Source of the DNA: Helicobacter pylori NCTC 11637 = CCUG 17874 = ATCC 43504 = JCM 12093
GTDB lineage: Bacteria; Campylobacterota; Campylobacteria; Campylobacterales; Helicobacteraceae
Reading direction: 5' to 3'
Assembly (NCBI RefSeq): GCF_900478295.1
Contig: NZ_LS483488.1
Span: forward strand, 1,426,001-1,490,000
Length of the DNA stretch: 64,000 nt
The notes under the pieces were generated by a model that ran no database searches, had not been told where the DNA came from, and worked only from the letters and a program-made list of their open reading frames with translations. Below are positions 1-8,217 of the stretch, piece after piece (position 1 is the first letter of the stretch; every line of letters begins with the position of its first letter). Made by a program: the position numbers and the translations under genes.

Positions 1-588
1 AGCCTTATTTTAGACGGGCTTGATGGGCGTGTCGCAAGGCTTACCAACACCACTAGCAAGTTTGGTATAGAATTTGACTCCTTAGCTGATGTAATCGCTT
101 TTGGAGTGGCCCCAAGCCTAATCACTTACTTTTATGTGGGGTATAACTTTGGGCGCATAGGCATGGCGGTGAGTGCGTTGTTTGTGATTTTTGGAGCGAT
201 ACGATTAGCACGATTCAATATCAGCACCAACACAAGCGACCCCTATTCTTTCATCGGTATCCCCATTCCTGCGGCGGCGGTATTGGTGGTGCTTTGTGTG
301 TTATTGGATAACAAATACCATTTTTTAGAAGGAAATACCGAAAAGTTATTTTTAAGCTTTATTGTTTTATTGGGGGTGCTTATGGTGAGCAATATCCGCT
401 ACCCTAATTTTAAAAAAGTCAAATGGAATCTCAAGCTTTTCATCTTAGTGTTGATTTTTTTATCGTTAGTGTTTGTGCGCCCTTTAGAAGCTTTAAGCGT
501 GTTTATGGGGCTGTATTTGATTTATGGCATCATTCGGTGGCTCTTTTTAATGGTAAAAATTATTTTTAATAAAAATAAAAGCGCATGA
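1..588 (+). CDS. pssA: CDP-diacylglycerol-serine O-phosphatidyltransferase, 3' part
   Basis: Transfers phosphatidyl from CDP-diacylglycerol to serine, the step leading to phosphatidylserine and phosphatidylethanolamine in the inner membrane. The gene is cut by the left edge: the frame is open from base 1 and 195 codons remain. The CDP-alcohol phosphotransferase signature is visible at codons 5-27 (DGLDGRVAR, then G-I-E-F-D-S-L-A-D), supplying the metal-binding aspartates. Several hydrophobic membrane segments follow and the tail is basic. The stop overlaps the copA start by 4 nt, so the two are probably co-transcribed. HP1071 equivalent by recall. Confidence 0.93.
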   Translation, partial: SLILDGLDGRVARLTNTTSKFGIEFDSLADVIAFGVAPSLITYFYVGYNFGRIGMAVSALFVIFGAIRLARFNISTNTSDPYSFIGIPIPAAAVLVVLCVLLDNKYHFLEGNTEKLFLSFIVLLGVLMVSNIRYPNFKKVKWNLKLFILVLIFLSLVFVRPLEALSVFMGLYLIYGIIRWLFLMVKIIFNKNKSA

Positions 589-2810
589 AAGAATCTTTTT
601 ACATAGAGGGAATGACTTGCACGGCGTGTTCTAGTGGGATTGAACGCTCTTTAGGGCGTAAGAGTTTTGTAAAAAAAATAGAAGTGAACCTTTTAAATAA
701 GAGCGCTAACATTGAATTTAACGAAAACGAAACCAATTTAGACGAGATTTTTAAACTCATTGAAAAACTGGGTTATAGCCCTAAAAAAACTCTAGCGGAA
801 GAAAAAAAAGAATTTTTTAGCCCTAATGTTAAATTAGCGTTGGCGGTTATTTTCACGCTTTTTGTGGTGTATCTTTCTATGGGGGCAATGCTTAGTCCTA
901 GCCTTTTACCTGAAAGCTTGCTTACGATTAATAATCATAGTAATTTTTTAAACGCATGCTTACAGCTTATAGGCACGCTCATTGTCATGCATTTGGGGAG
1001 GGATTTTTACATTCAAGGGTTTAAAGCCTTATGGCACAGACAACCCAACATGAGTAGCCTTATCGCCATAGGCACAAGCGCTACCTTAATTTCAAGCTTG
1101 TGGCAATTGTATTTCGTTTATACAAGCCAGCGGTCTTATGGGCATTATTATTTTGAAAGCGTGTGCGTGATTTTAATGTTTGTGATGGTGGGCAAACGCA
1201 TTGAAAATGTTTCTAAAGACAAAGCTTTAGACGCTATGCAAGCCTTGATAAAAAACGCCCCAAAAACCGCCCTTAAAATGCAAAATAACCAACAGATTGA
1301 AGTTTTAGTGGATAGCATTGTGGTGGGGGATATTTTGAAAGTCCTCCCTGGAAGCGCGATTGCAGTGGATGGCGAAATCATAGAGGGCGAGGGGGAATTA
1401 GATGAGAGCATGTTAAGCGGCGAAGCGTTGCCGGTTTATAAAAAAGTCGGCGATAAAGTCTTTTCAGGGACATTCAATAGCCACACGAGTTTTTTAATGA
1501 AAGCCACACAAAATAACAAAAACAGCACCTTGTCTCAAATTGTAGAAATGATCCATAACGCTCAAAGCTCAAAGGCAGAGATTTCTCGCTTAGCGGATAA
1601 GGTTTCAAGCGTGTTTGTGCCAAGCGTGATCGCTATCGCTATTTTAGCGTTTGTGGTGTGGCTCATCATCGCGCCTAAGCCTGATTTTTGGTGGAATTTT
1701 GGAATCGCTTTAGAAGTGTTTGTATCGGTTTTAGTGATTTCTTGCCCTTGTGCTTTAGGATTGGCTACGCCTATGAGCATTTTAGTAGCGAACCAGAAAG
1801 CGAGTTCTTTAGGCTTATTTTTTAAAGACGCTAAAAGTTTAGAAAAAGCAAGGCTAGTCAATACGATCGTTTTTGATAAAACTGGCACGCTCACTAACGG
1901 CAAGCCTGTCGTTAAAAGCGTTCATTCTAACATAGAATTATTAGAGCTATTGAGTTTAGCGCTCAGTATTGAAAAGAGCAGCGAGCATGTCATCGCTAAA
2001 GGGATTGTAGAATACGCAAAAGAGCGTAACGCTCCCTTAAAAGAAATGAGCGGAGTTAAAGTGAAAACGGGTTTTGGCATTAGCGCTAAAACAGATTATC
2101 AAGGCGCTAAAGAAATCATCAAAGTGGGCAACAGCGAATTTTTTAACCCTATTAACACGCTAGAAATTCAAGAAAACGGGATTTTAGTGTTTGTGGGTAG
2201 AGTGATCAATGAAAAAGAAGACGAGCTTTTAGGGGCGTTTGTTTTAGAAGATTTGCCCAAAAAAGGCGTGAAAGAGCATATCGCTCAAATCAAAAATTTA
2301 GGCATTAACACTTTTCTTTTAAGTGGGGACAATAGGGAAAATGTCAAAAAATGCGTGCTTGAATTAGGGATTGATGGTTATATCAGCAACGCCAAACCAC
2401 AAGACAAGCTCAACAAGATTAAAGAGCTTAAGGAAAAAGGGCAGATCGTGATGATGGTGGGCGATGGCTTGAATGACGCTCCCAGTCTTGCTATGAGCGA
2501 TGTGGCGGTGGTGATGGCTAAAGGGAGCGATGTGAGCGTGCAAGCAGCGGATATTGTGAGCTTTAACAACGATATTAAATCGGTTTATAGCGCGATTAAA
2601 TTAAGCCAGGCGACCATTAAAAATATCAAAGAAAATTTGTTTTGGGCTTTTTGTTATAATAGCGTGTTTATCCCTTTAGCTTGTGGGGTTCTTTATAAGG
2701 CTAATATCATGTTAAGCCCGGCGATTGCGGGTTTAGCGATGAGTTTAAGCTCTGTGAGTGTGGTCTTAAACTCCCAAAGGCTAAGGAATTTTAAAATTAA
2801 GGATCATTGA
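585..2810 (+). CDS. copA: Copper-exporting P1B-type ATPase CopA
   Basis: Pumps Cu(I) out of the cytoplasm using ATP. At 741 residues it has the full P1B plan: an N-terminal heavy-metal-associated domain with GMTCTAC (Cys12, Cys15), transmembrane helices, the CPC metal site at residues 387-389 (SCPCALGLATP), the phosphorylated aspartate of DKTGTLT at residue 431, and the hinge motif GDGLND from residue 627. ATG overlaps the pssA stop and the next gene, copP, starts directly after its stop, giving a pssA-copA-copP run. The CPC motif and single HMA domain fit a copper exporter rather than a zinc or cadmium pump. Confidence 0.97.
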   Translation: MKESFYIEGMTCTACSSGIERSLGRKSFVKKIEVNLLNKSANIEFNENETNLDEIFKLIEKLGYSPKKTLAEEKKEFFSPNVKLALAVIFTLFVVYLSMGAMLSPSLLPESLLTINNHSNFLNACLQLIGTLIVMHLGRDFYIQGFKALWHRQPNMSSLIAIGTSATLISSLWQLYFVYTSQRSYGHYYFESVCVILMFVMVGKRIENVSKDKALDAMQALIKNAPKTALKMQNNQQIEVLVDSIVVGDILKVLPGSAIAVDGEIIEGEGELDESMLSGEALPVYKKVGDKVFSGTFNSHTSFLMKATQNNKNSTLSQIVEMIHNAQSSKAEISRLADKVSSVFVPSVIAIAILAFVVWLIIAPKPDFWWNFGIALEVFVSVLVISCPCALGLATPMSILVANQKASSLGLFFKDAKSLEKARLVNTIVFDKTGTLTNGKPVVKSVHSNIELLELLSLALSIEKSSEHVIAKGIVEYAKERNAPLKEMSGVKVKTGFGISAKTDYQGAKEIIKVGNSEFFNPINTLEIQENGILVFVGRVINEKEDELLGAFVLEDLPKKGVKEHIAQIKNLGINTFLLSGDNRENVKKCVLELGIDGYISNAKPQDKLNKIKELKEKGQIVMMVGDGLNDAPSLAMSDVAVVMAKGSDVSVQAADIVSFNNDIKSVYSAIKLSQATIKNIKENLFWAFCYNSVFIPLACGVLYKANIMLSPAIAGLAMSLSSVSVVLNSQRLRNFKIKDH

Positions 2811-3011
2811 ATGAAAGCAACTTTTCAAGTGCCAAGCATTACTTGTAATCATTGCGTGGATAAAATTGAAAAATTTGTGGGCGAAATTGAAGGCGTGAGC
2901 TTTATTGATGCGAGCGTGGAAAAAAAGAGCGTGGTTGTAGAATTTGACGCTCCAGCGACACAGGATTTAATTAAAGAAGCTTTATTAGATGCCGGACAAG
3001 AGGTAGTGTGA
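2811..3011 (+). CDS. copP: Copper chaperone CopP
   Basis: Small cytoplasmic copper-binding protein of 66 residues that carries Cu(I) to or from CopA. It is a single heavy-metal-associated domain (beta-alpha-beta-beta-alpha-beta by pattern) with the metal loop ITCNHC, Cys12 and Cys15. The ATG follows the copA stop without a gap, so translation is likely coupled. Length and sequence match the CopP family closely. HP1073 equivalent by recall. Confidence 0.95.
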   Translation: MKATFQVPSITCNHCVDKIEKFVGEIEGVSFIDASVEKKSVVVEFDAPATQDLIKEALLDAGQEVV

Positions 3012-3652
3012 TATAGAAGTAGCGGGTTAATGATAAGGGTGGTTTGATATAAAAATAAGCCAAAGACCGCAGCATTCAAAAGGGTTGTTGTCTTTTAATG
3101 CTTTGTTTGGGTGTTTTTACGCCCTTCAATGGTGATTTATCATAACAATAAGGGAAAGAAATTATCGCATTTCCCCCTTTTCTTACTCCAATTTTTTATA
3201 CATACGGATCTGCCTATTCAAGCCGCTAATTACACCACCCATAAAAAAAGGGAATTACGAGACAGATTGCTTCTGCATTGCGAACGAATCAGTTCACAGA
3301 TTTTAACAAACAACATGCATAGCTCCATCATTTCATGTTGCCAATAGGGCATAAGCCCCTTATGTATTCAATAGGGACACGAATACGGGGGTTACCATCT
3401 TTTAAGTCATTGTCTAATCGCTGTGTTAGGCTATCCATGCGATTATCTCATGCATTCTTTCTAAAACACAATATTGCTAAAAAAGAATGAGATGAACGCA
3501 TGCTGTAAAGTCTGTTGCTTATGTTATATAGCCTCTTTGTTAAGTCAGGTAATGATAAATAAAGATTTCTAATGTCTGGCATCACTATCCTTTATTGGCG
3601 GTTGTCATGTTATATTAGGCGTTGCCTTAAATTTTGTAAACTTTATCCATTC
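3012..3652. other. 641-bp stretch without an intact gene
   Basis: Between copP and the convergent csd4 end there is no intact gene. A plus-strand frame at 3111-3347 has no convincing ribosome site and reads as unstructured sequence. The reverse strand holds the decayed gene listed separately at 3230-3438. I saw no insertion sequence ends, tRNA or clear terminator here. Confidence 0.6.
3230..3438 (-). pseudogene. Decayed minus-strand gene of unknown family
   Basis: Reading leftward from an ATG at 3438 gives a protein-like stretch (MDSLTQRLDNDLKDGNPRIR, then VPIEYIRG) that stops at 3328. Adding one G to the GGGG run near 3357 moves into a second protein-like frame (LMPYWQHEMMELCMLFVKIC, then ELIRSQCRSNLSR) that stays open to 3230. 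A further shift at the A7 run near 3243-3249 would continue as MGGVISGLNRQIRMYKKLE. Charged-helix composition across the joined frames argues for a former gene with single-base losses. I do not recognise the family. The plus-strand frame over the same bases is then an antisense shadow. Confidence 0.4.
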
Positions 3653-4969
3653 CTACACAAATTTCACTAGGATCATCCCGCTAAACGTGTTGTTTTTGTA
3701 AAATTCTATGCGATAGATCCTTTCTTGTTTGTCTAGTGAAAAGCGTTTTTGAAAATCTTTAAACCTAATCGTATAGCCCGCTTCATTAGGCTTACTTTCA
3801 TTAGAAACGCTAAAACCAATCACATTCGCACGGATATTATCCATAGCATGGATATAAAAACTCTCTTTCACTTCAACCACGCTCCCTATTTTAACCATTT
3901 GATCCTTATTGTCAATTTGCATTTTCACTTCTTCTAAAGAATGATCAAACTCTATATAAAAGGGCGATAATCGTGTCATGAGCTTGTTGCCGTATTTTAA
4001 AAACACTTCTTGTTTATTTTTGACTAACCCCACAATGTAAGCGTTGCTCTCTATGGGGATTTGTGGGATTTTAGTGTTATTAGGCAAAGGGAAATGATTG
4101 AGTTTAGGGCGTAAATTAAAAAGGGGCATTTTAGGCAGAGAGCTGATTTTTGCCCACAAGCTTTTATCATTGATTAGGGCATGCACGCTGTTAGGGTTAA
4201 GCTCAAAATCGCGCTTAAAAGGGATATTGAGCTGATTGAGTAAGCCCTCAATGGCTTGCAAGTGGTAAAACACCCTTGATGCTAAAGGGAGTTCTTTGCT
4301 GGCTTCATTGGCAAAAGCGCTCTTTTTTTGGTTGATCGCATAAAAAGTTAGGGCTTTTTGCATTTCTGTATCGCCTTGCGCGGTGCGCGTGTTTTTTAAA
4401 TGATACTCTTCAATGGGGTGCAATAAATGGGCGTTGATGCTCTCAATCGTATTGTTTGCAAAAGCAAGCAAATTAGGGAATTTCGCCCCTTTAACCTCAT
4501 CTTGATCAATAATAAAGCAATTCCCCCAGCGCTTAGGATTGAGCGTCGCATCAATATAAATAGGGCGATAATACCCACCGCCATCATGCAAGTGCAAGAC
4601 AGCGTCTATATTGGGTTTTGCAATCAAAGATTTGATTTCTTGGATAGTGGGGTATTCAGGGTCATTCTTGTCTAAAGCGGCAAATTTGCGGTTCATATCC
4701 CCATACAAGCCCCTATGATTTCTTAACATGGAAGGCTTATTCAATACCGGAACCACTTCCACCAAGCCTTTTAAAACGCTATAGTGCATTAAAAACAAAT
4801 TAGTTGCATTAAACCCTCCAGGCTCATCGCCTTGAATCCCTGCTAAAAGCAACAAATGGGGGGCTTTGTCTCTATCTTCTACATTTGTAGGGGCTTTTTC
4901 TATCGTTTCTATCGCATGCAAAAACACCCAAGAATACAAACCCCACACTAAAAGCCATATTTTTTTCAT
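3653..4969 (-). CDS. csd4: Peptidoglycan D,L-carboxypeptidase Csd4, cell-shape determinant
   Basis: Trims muramyl tripeptides to dipeptides in the periplasm and is needed for helical cell shape. The 438-residue protein has an N-terminal signal segment (about residues 1-20) followed by a zinc carboxypeptidase (M14) fold. The zinc ligands known for Csd4 are visible: Gln46 and Glu49 in GIQGDEPGG and His128 in HLHDGGGYY. The Gln in place of the usual His is the Csd4 signature. It ends convergently toward the copP region and has its own TATAAT at 5006-5011. HP1075 equivalent by recall. Confidence 0.93.
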   Translation of the reverse strand: MKKIWLLVWGLYSWVFLHAIETIEKAPTNVEDRDKAPHLLLLAGIQGDEPGGFNATNLFLMHYSVLKGLVEVVPVLNKPSMLRNHRGLYGDMNRKFAALDKNDPEYPTIQEIKSLIAKPNIDAVLHLHDGGGYYRPIYIDATLNPKRWGNCFIIDQDEVKGAKFPNLLAFANNTIESINAHLLHPIEEYHLKNTRTAQGDTEMQKALTFYAINQKKSAFANEASKELPLASRVFYHLQAIEGLLNQLNIPFKRDFELNPNSVHALINDKSLWAKISSLPKMPLFNLRPKLNHFPLPNNTKIPQIPIESNAYIVGLVKNKQEVFLKYGNKLMTRLSPFYIEFDHSLEEVKMQIDNKDQMVKIGSVVEVKESFYIHAMDNIRANVIGFSVSNESKPNEAGYTIRFKDFQKRFSLDKQERIYRIEFYKNNTFSGMILVKFV

Positions 4970-5005
4970 CCCATCTCTCTACTATTTGAAACTAAAAGAT
5001 CGCTA

Positions 5006-5011
5006 ATTATA
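5006..5011 (-). promoter_or_regulatory. -10 box for csd4
   Basis: The minus strand reads TATAAT here, 37 nt before the csd4 ATG at 4969, in an AT-rich context typical of H. pylori housekeeping promoters. Confidence 0.55.
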
Positions 5012-5104
5012 CCTAAAAACCTTTTTAAGGGTGTTTTTTAAAATTTCCATAAAAAAGGAACGAAAAATGCTTGTGAATGATCAATTCTATTTAAAAGGTT
5101 TTTT

Positions 5105-5620
5105 ATGGATATTTTAAAAACTCTTCAAAAGCATTTGGGCGATGTTGAAACAAGCGATTTCAAAACCAATGCGATAGAAAAATCCCAACAAATCGCTAAA
5201 TTCAGTAGGGACATGAAAAATATAAACGAGAGCGTTGGAGCGTTACAAGTCTTGCAAATCGCTTGCAAAAAGCTTTTCAATAAGAGCATGGGTTTAGAAG
5301 ATAAAGACGCTTTGCAAGCTTCTATCATCAAACAAGAATTGCGAGAAATTGTAGAAAATTGCCAGTTTTTAGCCTCCCCTTTGTTTGACACCCAGCTCAA
5401 CATTGCCATCCATGATGAAGTTTTTTCCATGATTGTGGCTAATCCTTTGAATTTATTGGAAAATGTTGGCGGGTTTCAAGCTTATTTGGAAGAAAAATTA
5501 AACGAAATTAAGGAATTATTAGGCTATTTGAGCGAAAGCCTTTCAAACCCTAAAGCCTTCATGCCAAGTTTTTCAAATCAAAGCCTTAAAGATTTGTTAA
5601 GCGATCATTTGAGGGCTTAA
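5105..5620 (+). CDS. Flagellar export co-chaperone (FliS-binding, HP1076 family)
   Basis: A 171-residue, mainly helical cytoplasmic protein without signal peptide or membrane segment. Sequence and length match HP1076, which by established work binds the flagellin chaperone FliS and acts as a co-chaperone. It is encoded divergently from csd4, with the short gap holding both upstream regions, and it converges on nixA, leaving only 3 nt between the stops. Function is by recognition of the family; no catalytic motif is present. Confidence 0.8.
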   Translation: MDILKTLQKHLGDVETSDFKTNAIEKSQQIAKFSRDMKNINESVGALQVLQIACKKLFNKSMGLEDKDALQASIIKQELREIVENCQFLASPLFDTQLNIAIHDEVFSMIVANPLNLLENVGGFQAYLEEKLNEIKELLGYLSESLSNPKAFMPSFSNQSLKDLLSDHLRA

Positions 5621-5623
5621 AAT

Positions 5624-6619
5624 TCAGCTCTCTAGTTTAGAAAACTTGATTTTCCATAAAAAGAATGAGCCTAGAAACGCTATTACAAATAAGCCCACCA
5701 AGTAATAACCAAAGTCTGTAAATTCTAGGCTTTGTAAGGTGTTTAGAAGGCGGTTTTCAAATTTTAAATGGAGTTTCTCGCTAACGACTTGAAAAAGCTC
5801 AATCAACCCGATAAAGAGCGCGATAAACACGCTTAAGGCCGTGATAGAGATATTGTAATAGATTTTTCTTAAAGGGGTTTTGAACGCCCAATCATACGCC
5901 TTGAGCATGAACGCCCCATCTAAAGTGTCAAACAAACTCATGCCAGCGGCAAAAAGAATGGGTAAAGAGAGCATGCCCACCACACTCACTTTAATCGCGC
6001 TGCTAGAGAGGGCCAAAAGCGCGATTTCACTAGCGGTATCAAAACCCAACCCAAAAAGAAAACCGATAGGATAAATATGCCACGACTTGGAGACAAAATT
6101 AAACAAGGGTTTAAAAAAGCGATTAAGTAAGCCCCTACTCGTTAAAAGCCGTTCAATCTCTTCATTTTGTTGCTGGCTCAGGCTTTCATTAGAGTGCGAT
6201 TTTTTGAATATTTTTAATAAATCCAAGAGAATAATCGCATTTAATAGCCCTATAATGAGTAAAAAAAGCCCAGAAACTAAAGTCCCCACTACCCCCCCTA
6301 TTTCTTCTAGCATCGGCGTGTGTTCTTTAGCCCAAGCGATCGCAAACGCGCTGATGATGGTCATTAAAATCACCACGCTTGAATGCCCCATAGAAAAGTA
6401 AAACCCCACACCATAGGCGTTTTTGCCTTGTTGGGTGAGCTTTCTAATGGTGTTGTCTATGCAAGCGATGTGATCCGCATCAAACGCATGCTTTGCCCCT
6501 AGCATGTAAGCCATAGACGCCGCCGCATAAAACGAAGCGTTATTGGCCATAAAGAGCAACGCTAAACCCAATGCATGCAAGAACACAATCGCTAAAAAAT
6601 AAGGAAACCACAATTTCAC
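5624..6619 (-). CDS. nixA: High-affinity nickel permease NixA
   Basis: Inner-membrane Ni2+ transporter that supplies urease and hydrogenase. The 331-residue protein has about eight hydrophobic segments and the NiCoT signature HAFDADHI (His44, Asp49, His50), plus the second signature LGFDTASEI in the middle. The start is GTG at 6619, which gives MKLWFPYF. A cytoplasmic loop rich in charged residues separates the two halves. Nickel-dependent repression of nixA by NikR is established for the species, and an AT-rich candidate operator lies at 6638-6666. Confidence 0.96.
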   Translation of the reverse strand: MKLWFPYFLAIVFLHALGLALLFMANNASFYAAASMAYMLGAKHAFDADHIACIDNTIRKLTQQGKNAYGVGFYFSMGHSSVVILMTIISAFAIAWAKEHTPMLEEIGGVVGTLVSGLFLLIIGLLNAIILLDLLKIFKKSHSNESLSQQQNEEIERLLTSRGLLNRFFKPLFNFVSKSWHIYPIGFLFGLGFDTASEIALLALSSSAIKVSVVGMLSLPILFAAGMSLFDTLDGAFMLKAYDWAFKTPLRKIYYNISITALSVFIALFIGLIELFQVVSEKLHLKFENRLLNTLQSLEFTDFGYYLVGLFVIAFLGSFFLWKIKFSKLES

Positions 6620-6637
6620 AACACGCCTTTTTGTAAA

Positions 6638-6666
6638 AATAATATTTTTTGGATAATTTTAATATA
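6638..6666 (-). promoter_or_regulatory. Possible NikR operator upstream of nixA
   Basis: The minus strand here holds two AT-rich half-sites (TATTAAA and ATATTATT) spaced about as in H. pylori NikR sites. NikR control of nixA is known; the exact operator call is inference from this weak dyad. Confidence 0.3.
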
Positions 6667-6779
6667 AAAAACGCCAAAAGAAAACAGGTGGTTAAAATTT
6701 TGAAAAAAAGAGGATTAAGCTAGTTCTTATATATATACTTCCAAAGCTCAAAGAGCGATCAAAATTTAAAGGAAAAACC

Positions 6780-7341
6780 ATGGCGTATTTGAAATGCATG
6801 GGAGAATGGTGTAAAAAGGCGGTTTTTGCGGTCAGTCTGACTTGTTTTTTGGCAAACACTATCCACACAGAGGACAACAAGCCCACTCTCAAGGAAATCT
6901 GTGTTAAAGCTGTTAAAACTTGTGATGGGTATTCAGAAAAAAATTGATTGCTACAGCGAGCTTTCGCCTTTTCAAAAATGTCTTGCGAATACGGTAGCAG
7001 AAGCACAAAGAACAGGGTGGGATACTGCGGGTGAAGTGGCTACTAAAGTGGCTGAAGGAGCAGGAACTTTAGCTCTTGGAGCGTTTAAAGTGGCTGGATA
7101 TTTGTTAAAGGGGGTAGCCAATATGCTTTTTTCAAAAGAATATTGTATGAATGTGAGTGATAAGAAATCAGGTAAAATTTGTTGGACTGAACCTTCTATA
7201 GAAGATGACTCAGTATATTCAAATGAAATGGAAATGGATATGTGGAAAAAACAGAGAGAAGAGACAGAAGAATAGGAACATAAAAAAATCGCTAGAGATA
7301 AAGCCATTCTTGCAAGTTGTCGGCGAGCGTTAAAAGGATAA
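6780..7341 (+). pseudogene. Broken secreted cysteine-containing protein (frameshift and stop)
   Basis: ATG at 6780 follows AAAGGAAAAACC and encodes a signal-peptide-like start (a basic stretch CKKAV, then hydrophobic FAVSLTCFLANT), then cysteines in EICVKAVKTCDGYSEK, and stops at a TGA just after the A7 run at 6936-6942. With six A's the frame continues as KIDCYSELSPFQKCLANT through a glycine/alanine-rich, zipper-like segment (GAGTLALGAFKVAGYLLKG) to a TAG at 7273. Beyond the TAG the frame stays open and protein-like (EHKKIARDKAILASCRRALK) to TAA at 7339. So two lesions are visible. A shorter frame from GTG at 6901 would lack the signal peptide. Family unknown. Confidence 0.6.
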
Positions 7342-7512
7342 TGACAAGCAATTAACTAATCATTGACCCCCCATCTCTAAAAGAGTGATTTTTCGGCTAT
7401 TTTGAAGGATTATTTGAGCTAGTTTGAAAGGATTAGGAGAGAAATCTTTTCCAAAAAGGAGCGTGGGTTTAGATACGAAAAATCCGATCAAATTGCCTTG
7501 ACCCTAGAAACT

Positions 7513-8217
7513 TTAGGATTTATTTTTTGATTTATTAGGTTTTGTATTCTTTGCAAGCTCTAAAAAATTTTTAAGGGGATTGAGAAGTTTTGATTCAAAC
7601 TTGATGGCTTTTTTTAATTTTTCATAGTCTTCTTCATATTCATTCTTTACTTTACCGCCTGTATTATCAAAAATATTTTTTTTGGTATATAGATCCTCTA
7701 ATCCAAGCGCTTCTAAATAGGCATACCACATACTTTTTCTAATGTTTTTAATCGGTTTGTAATGTTCTTTCTTTTTAATACAATCTAAATAACTTTCAAA
7801 ACAATTTATGAACTCTTTGTGGTTAGCAATCTCTGATAATAGGGTTTCTAAATCACCATCATCTTGATTATTAGGGAATAAAAAGATTTGTTCTCTTGGA
7901 AAATCAATCCCTTTTTCTTTGAATTCTTCACGAATATACTTAAGCTTATTATCAAAACCCGCATCCCTTTCTTGACTCTCTTTCTTGTCTGCATCAAAAA
8001 TAATGCACACTTGTTTATATGCTTGATCTTTATTATTTAAAATATTCTCGATTCTTTTACAAAATTCATCTGAGAATAATTTATTTTTACCTTCTACATA
8101 GATTATATCAAAATGATCTCGATCAAAATGATCTTCATTTTTCCAAACATTAAGACACCAACTTAGAAAATTTTTATCACTTTTTCCTTCTGTATAAATG
8201 AGTGTCTTTTTACTCAT
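7513..8217 (-). CDS. TOPRIM-like (DUF3226-type) protein paired with an AAA ATPase
   Basis: Putative nuclease subunit of 234 residues. I choose ATG at 8217 because it begins MSKKTLIYTEGKSDKNFL, a TOPRIM start with the catalytic-type Glu in EGKSD; longer frames would run into the upstream gene. The second TOPRIM acidic motif is VCIIFDADKKE, and LFLFPNNQDDGDLETLL is typical of the DUF3226/OLD-related TOPRIM group. The gene overlaps the upstream ATPase by 8 nt, so the two are translationally coupled. Together they resemble a split OLD protein (ATPase plus TOPRIM nuclease), a class linked to phage defence. Function is inferred. Confidence 0.75.
   Translation of the reverse strand: MSKKTLIYTEGKSDKNFLSWCLNVWKNEDHFDRDHFDIIYVEGKNKLFSDEFCKRIENILNNKDQAYKQVCIIFDADKKESQERDAGFDNKLKYIREEFKEKGIDFPREQIFLFPNNQDDGDLETLLSEIANHKEFINCFESYLDCIKKKEHYKPIKNIRKSMWYAYLEALGLEDLYTKKNIFDNTGGKVKNEYEEDYEKLKKAIKFESKLLNPLKNFLELAKNTKPNKSKNKS

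Noticed and set aside
3111..3347. Plus-strand 78-codon frame between copP and csd4
   Set aside because: No ribosome site and unstructured composition; the reverse strand over the same bases is more protein-like.
6692..7006. Minus-strand 104-codon frame opposite the secreted-protein gene
   Set aside because: Antisense to a signal peptide and cysteine motif that read well on the plus strand.
7440..7531. Plus-strand readable stretch (FSKKERGFRYEKSDQIALTL) before the TOPRIM gene end
   Set aside because: Short, without a start codon or ribosome site, and overlapping a supported gene; could be a remnant but too weak to list.
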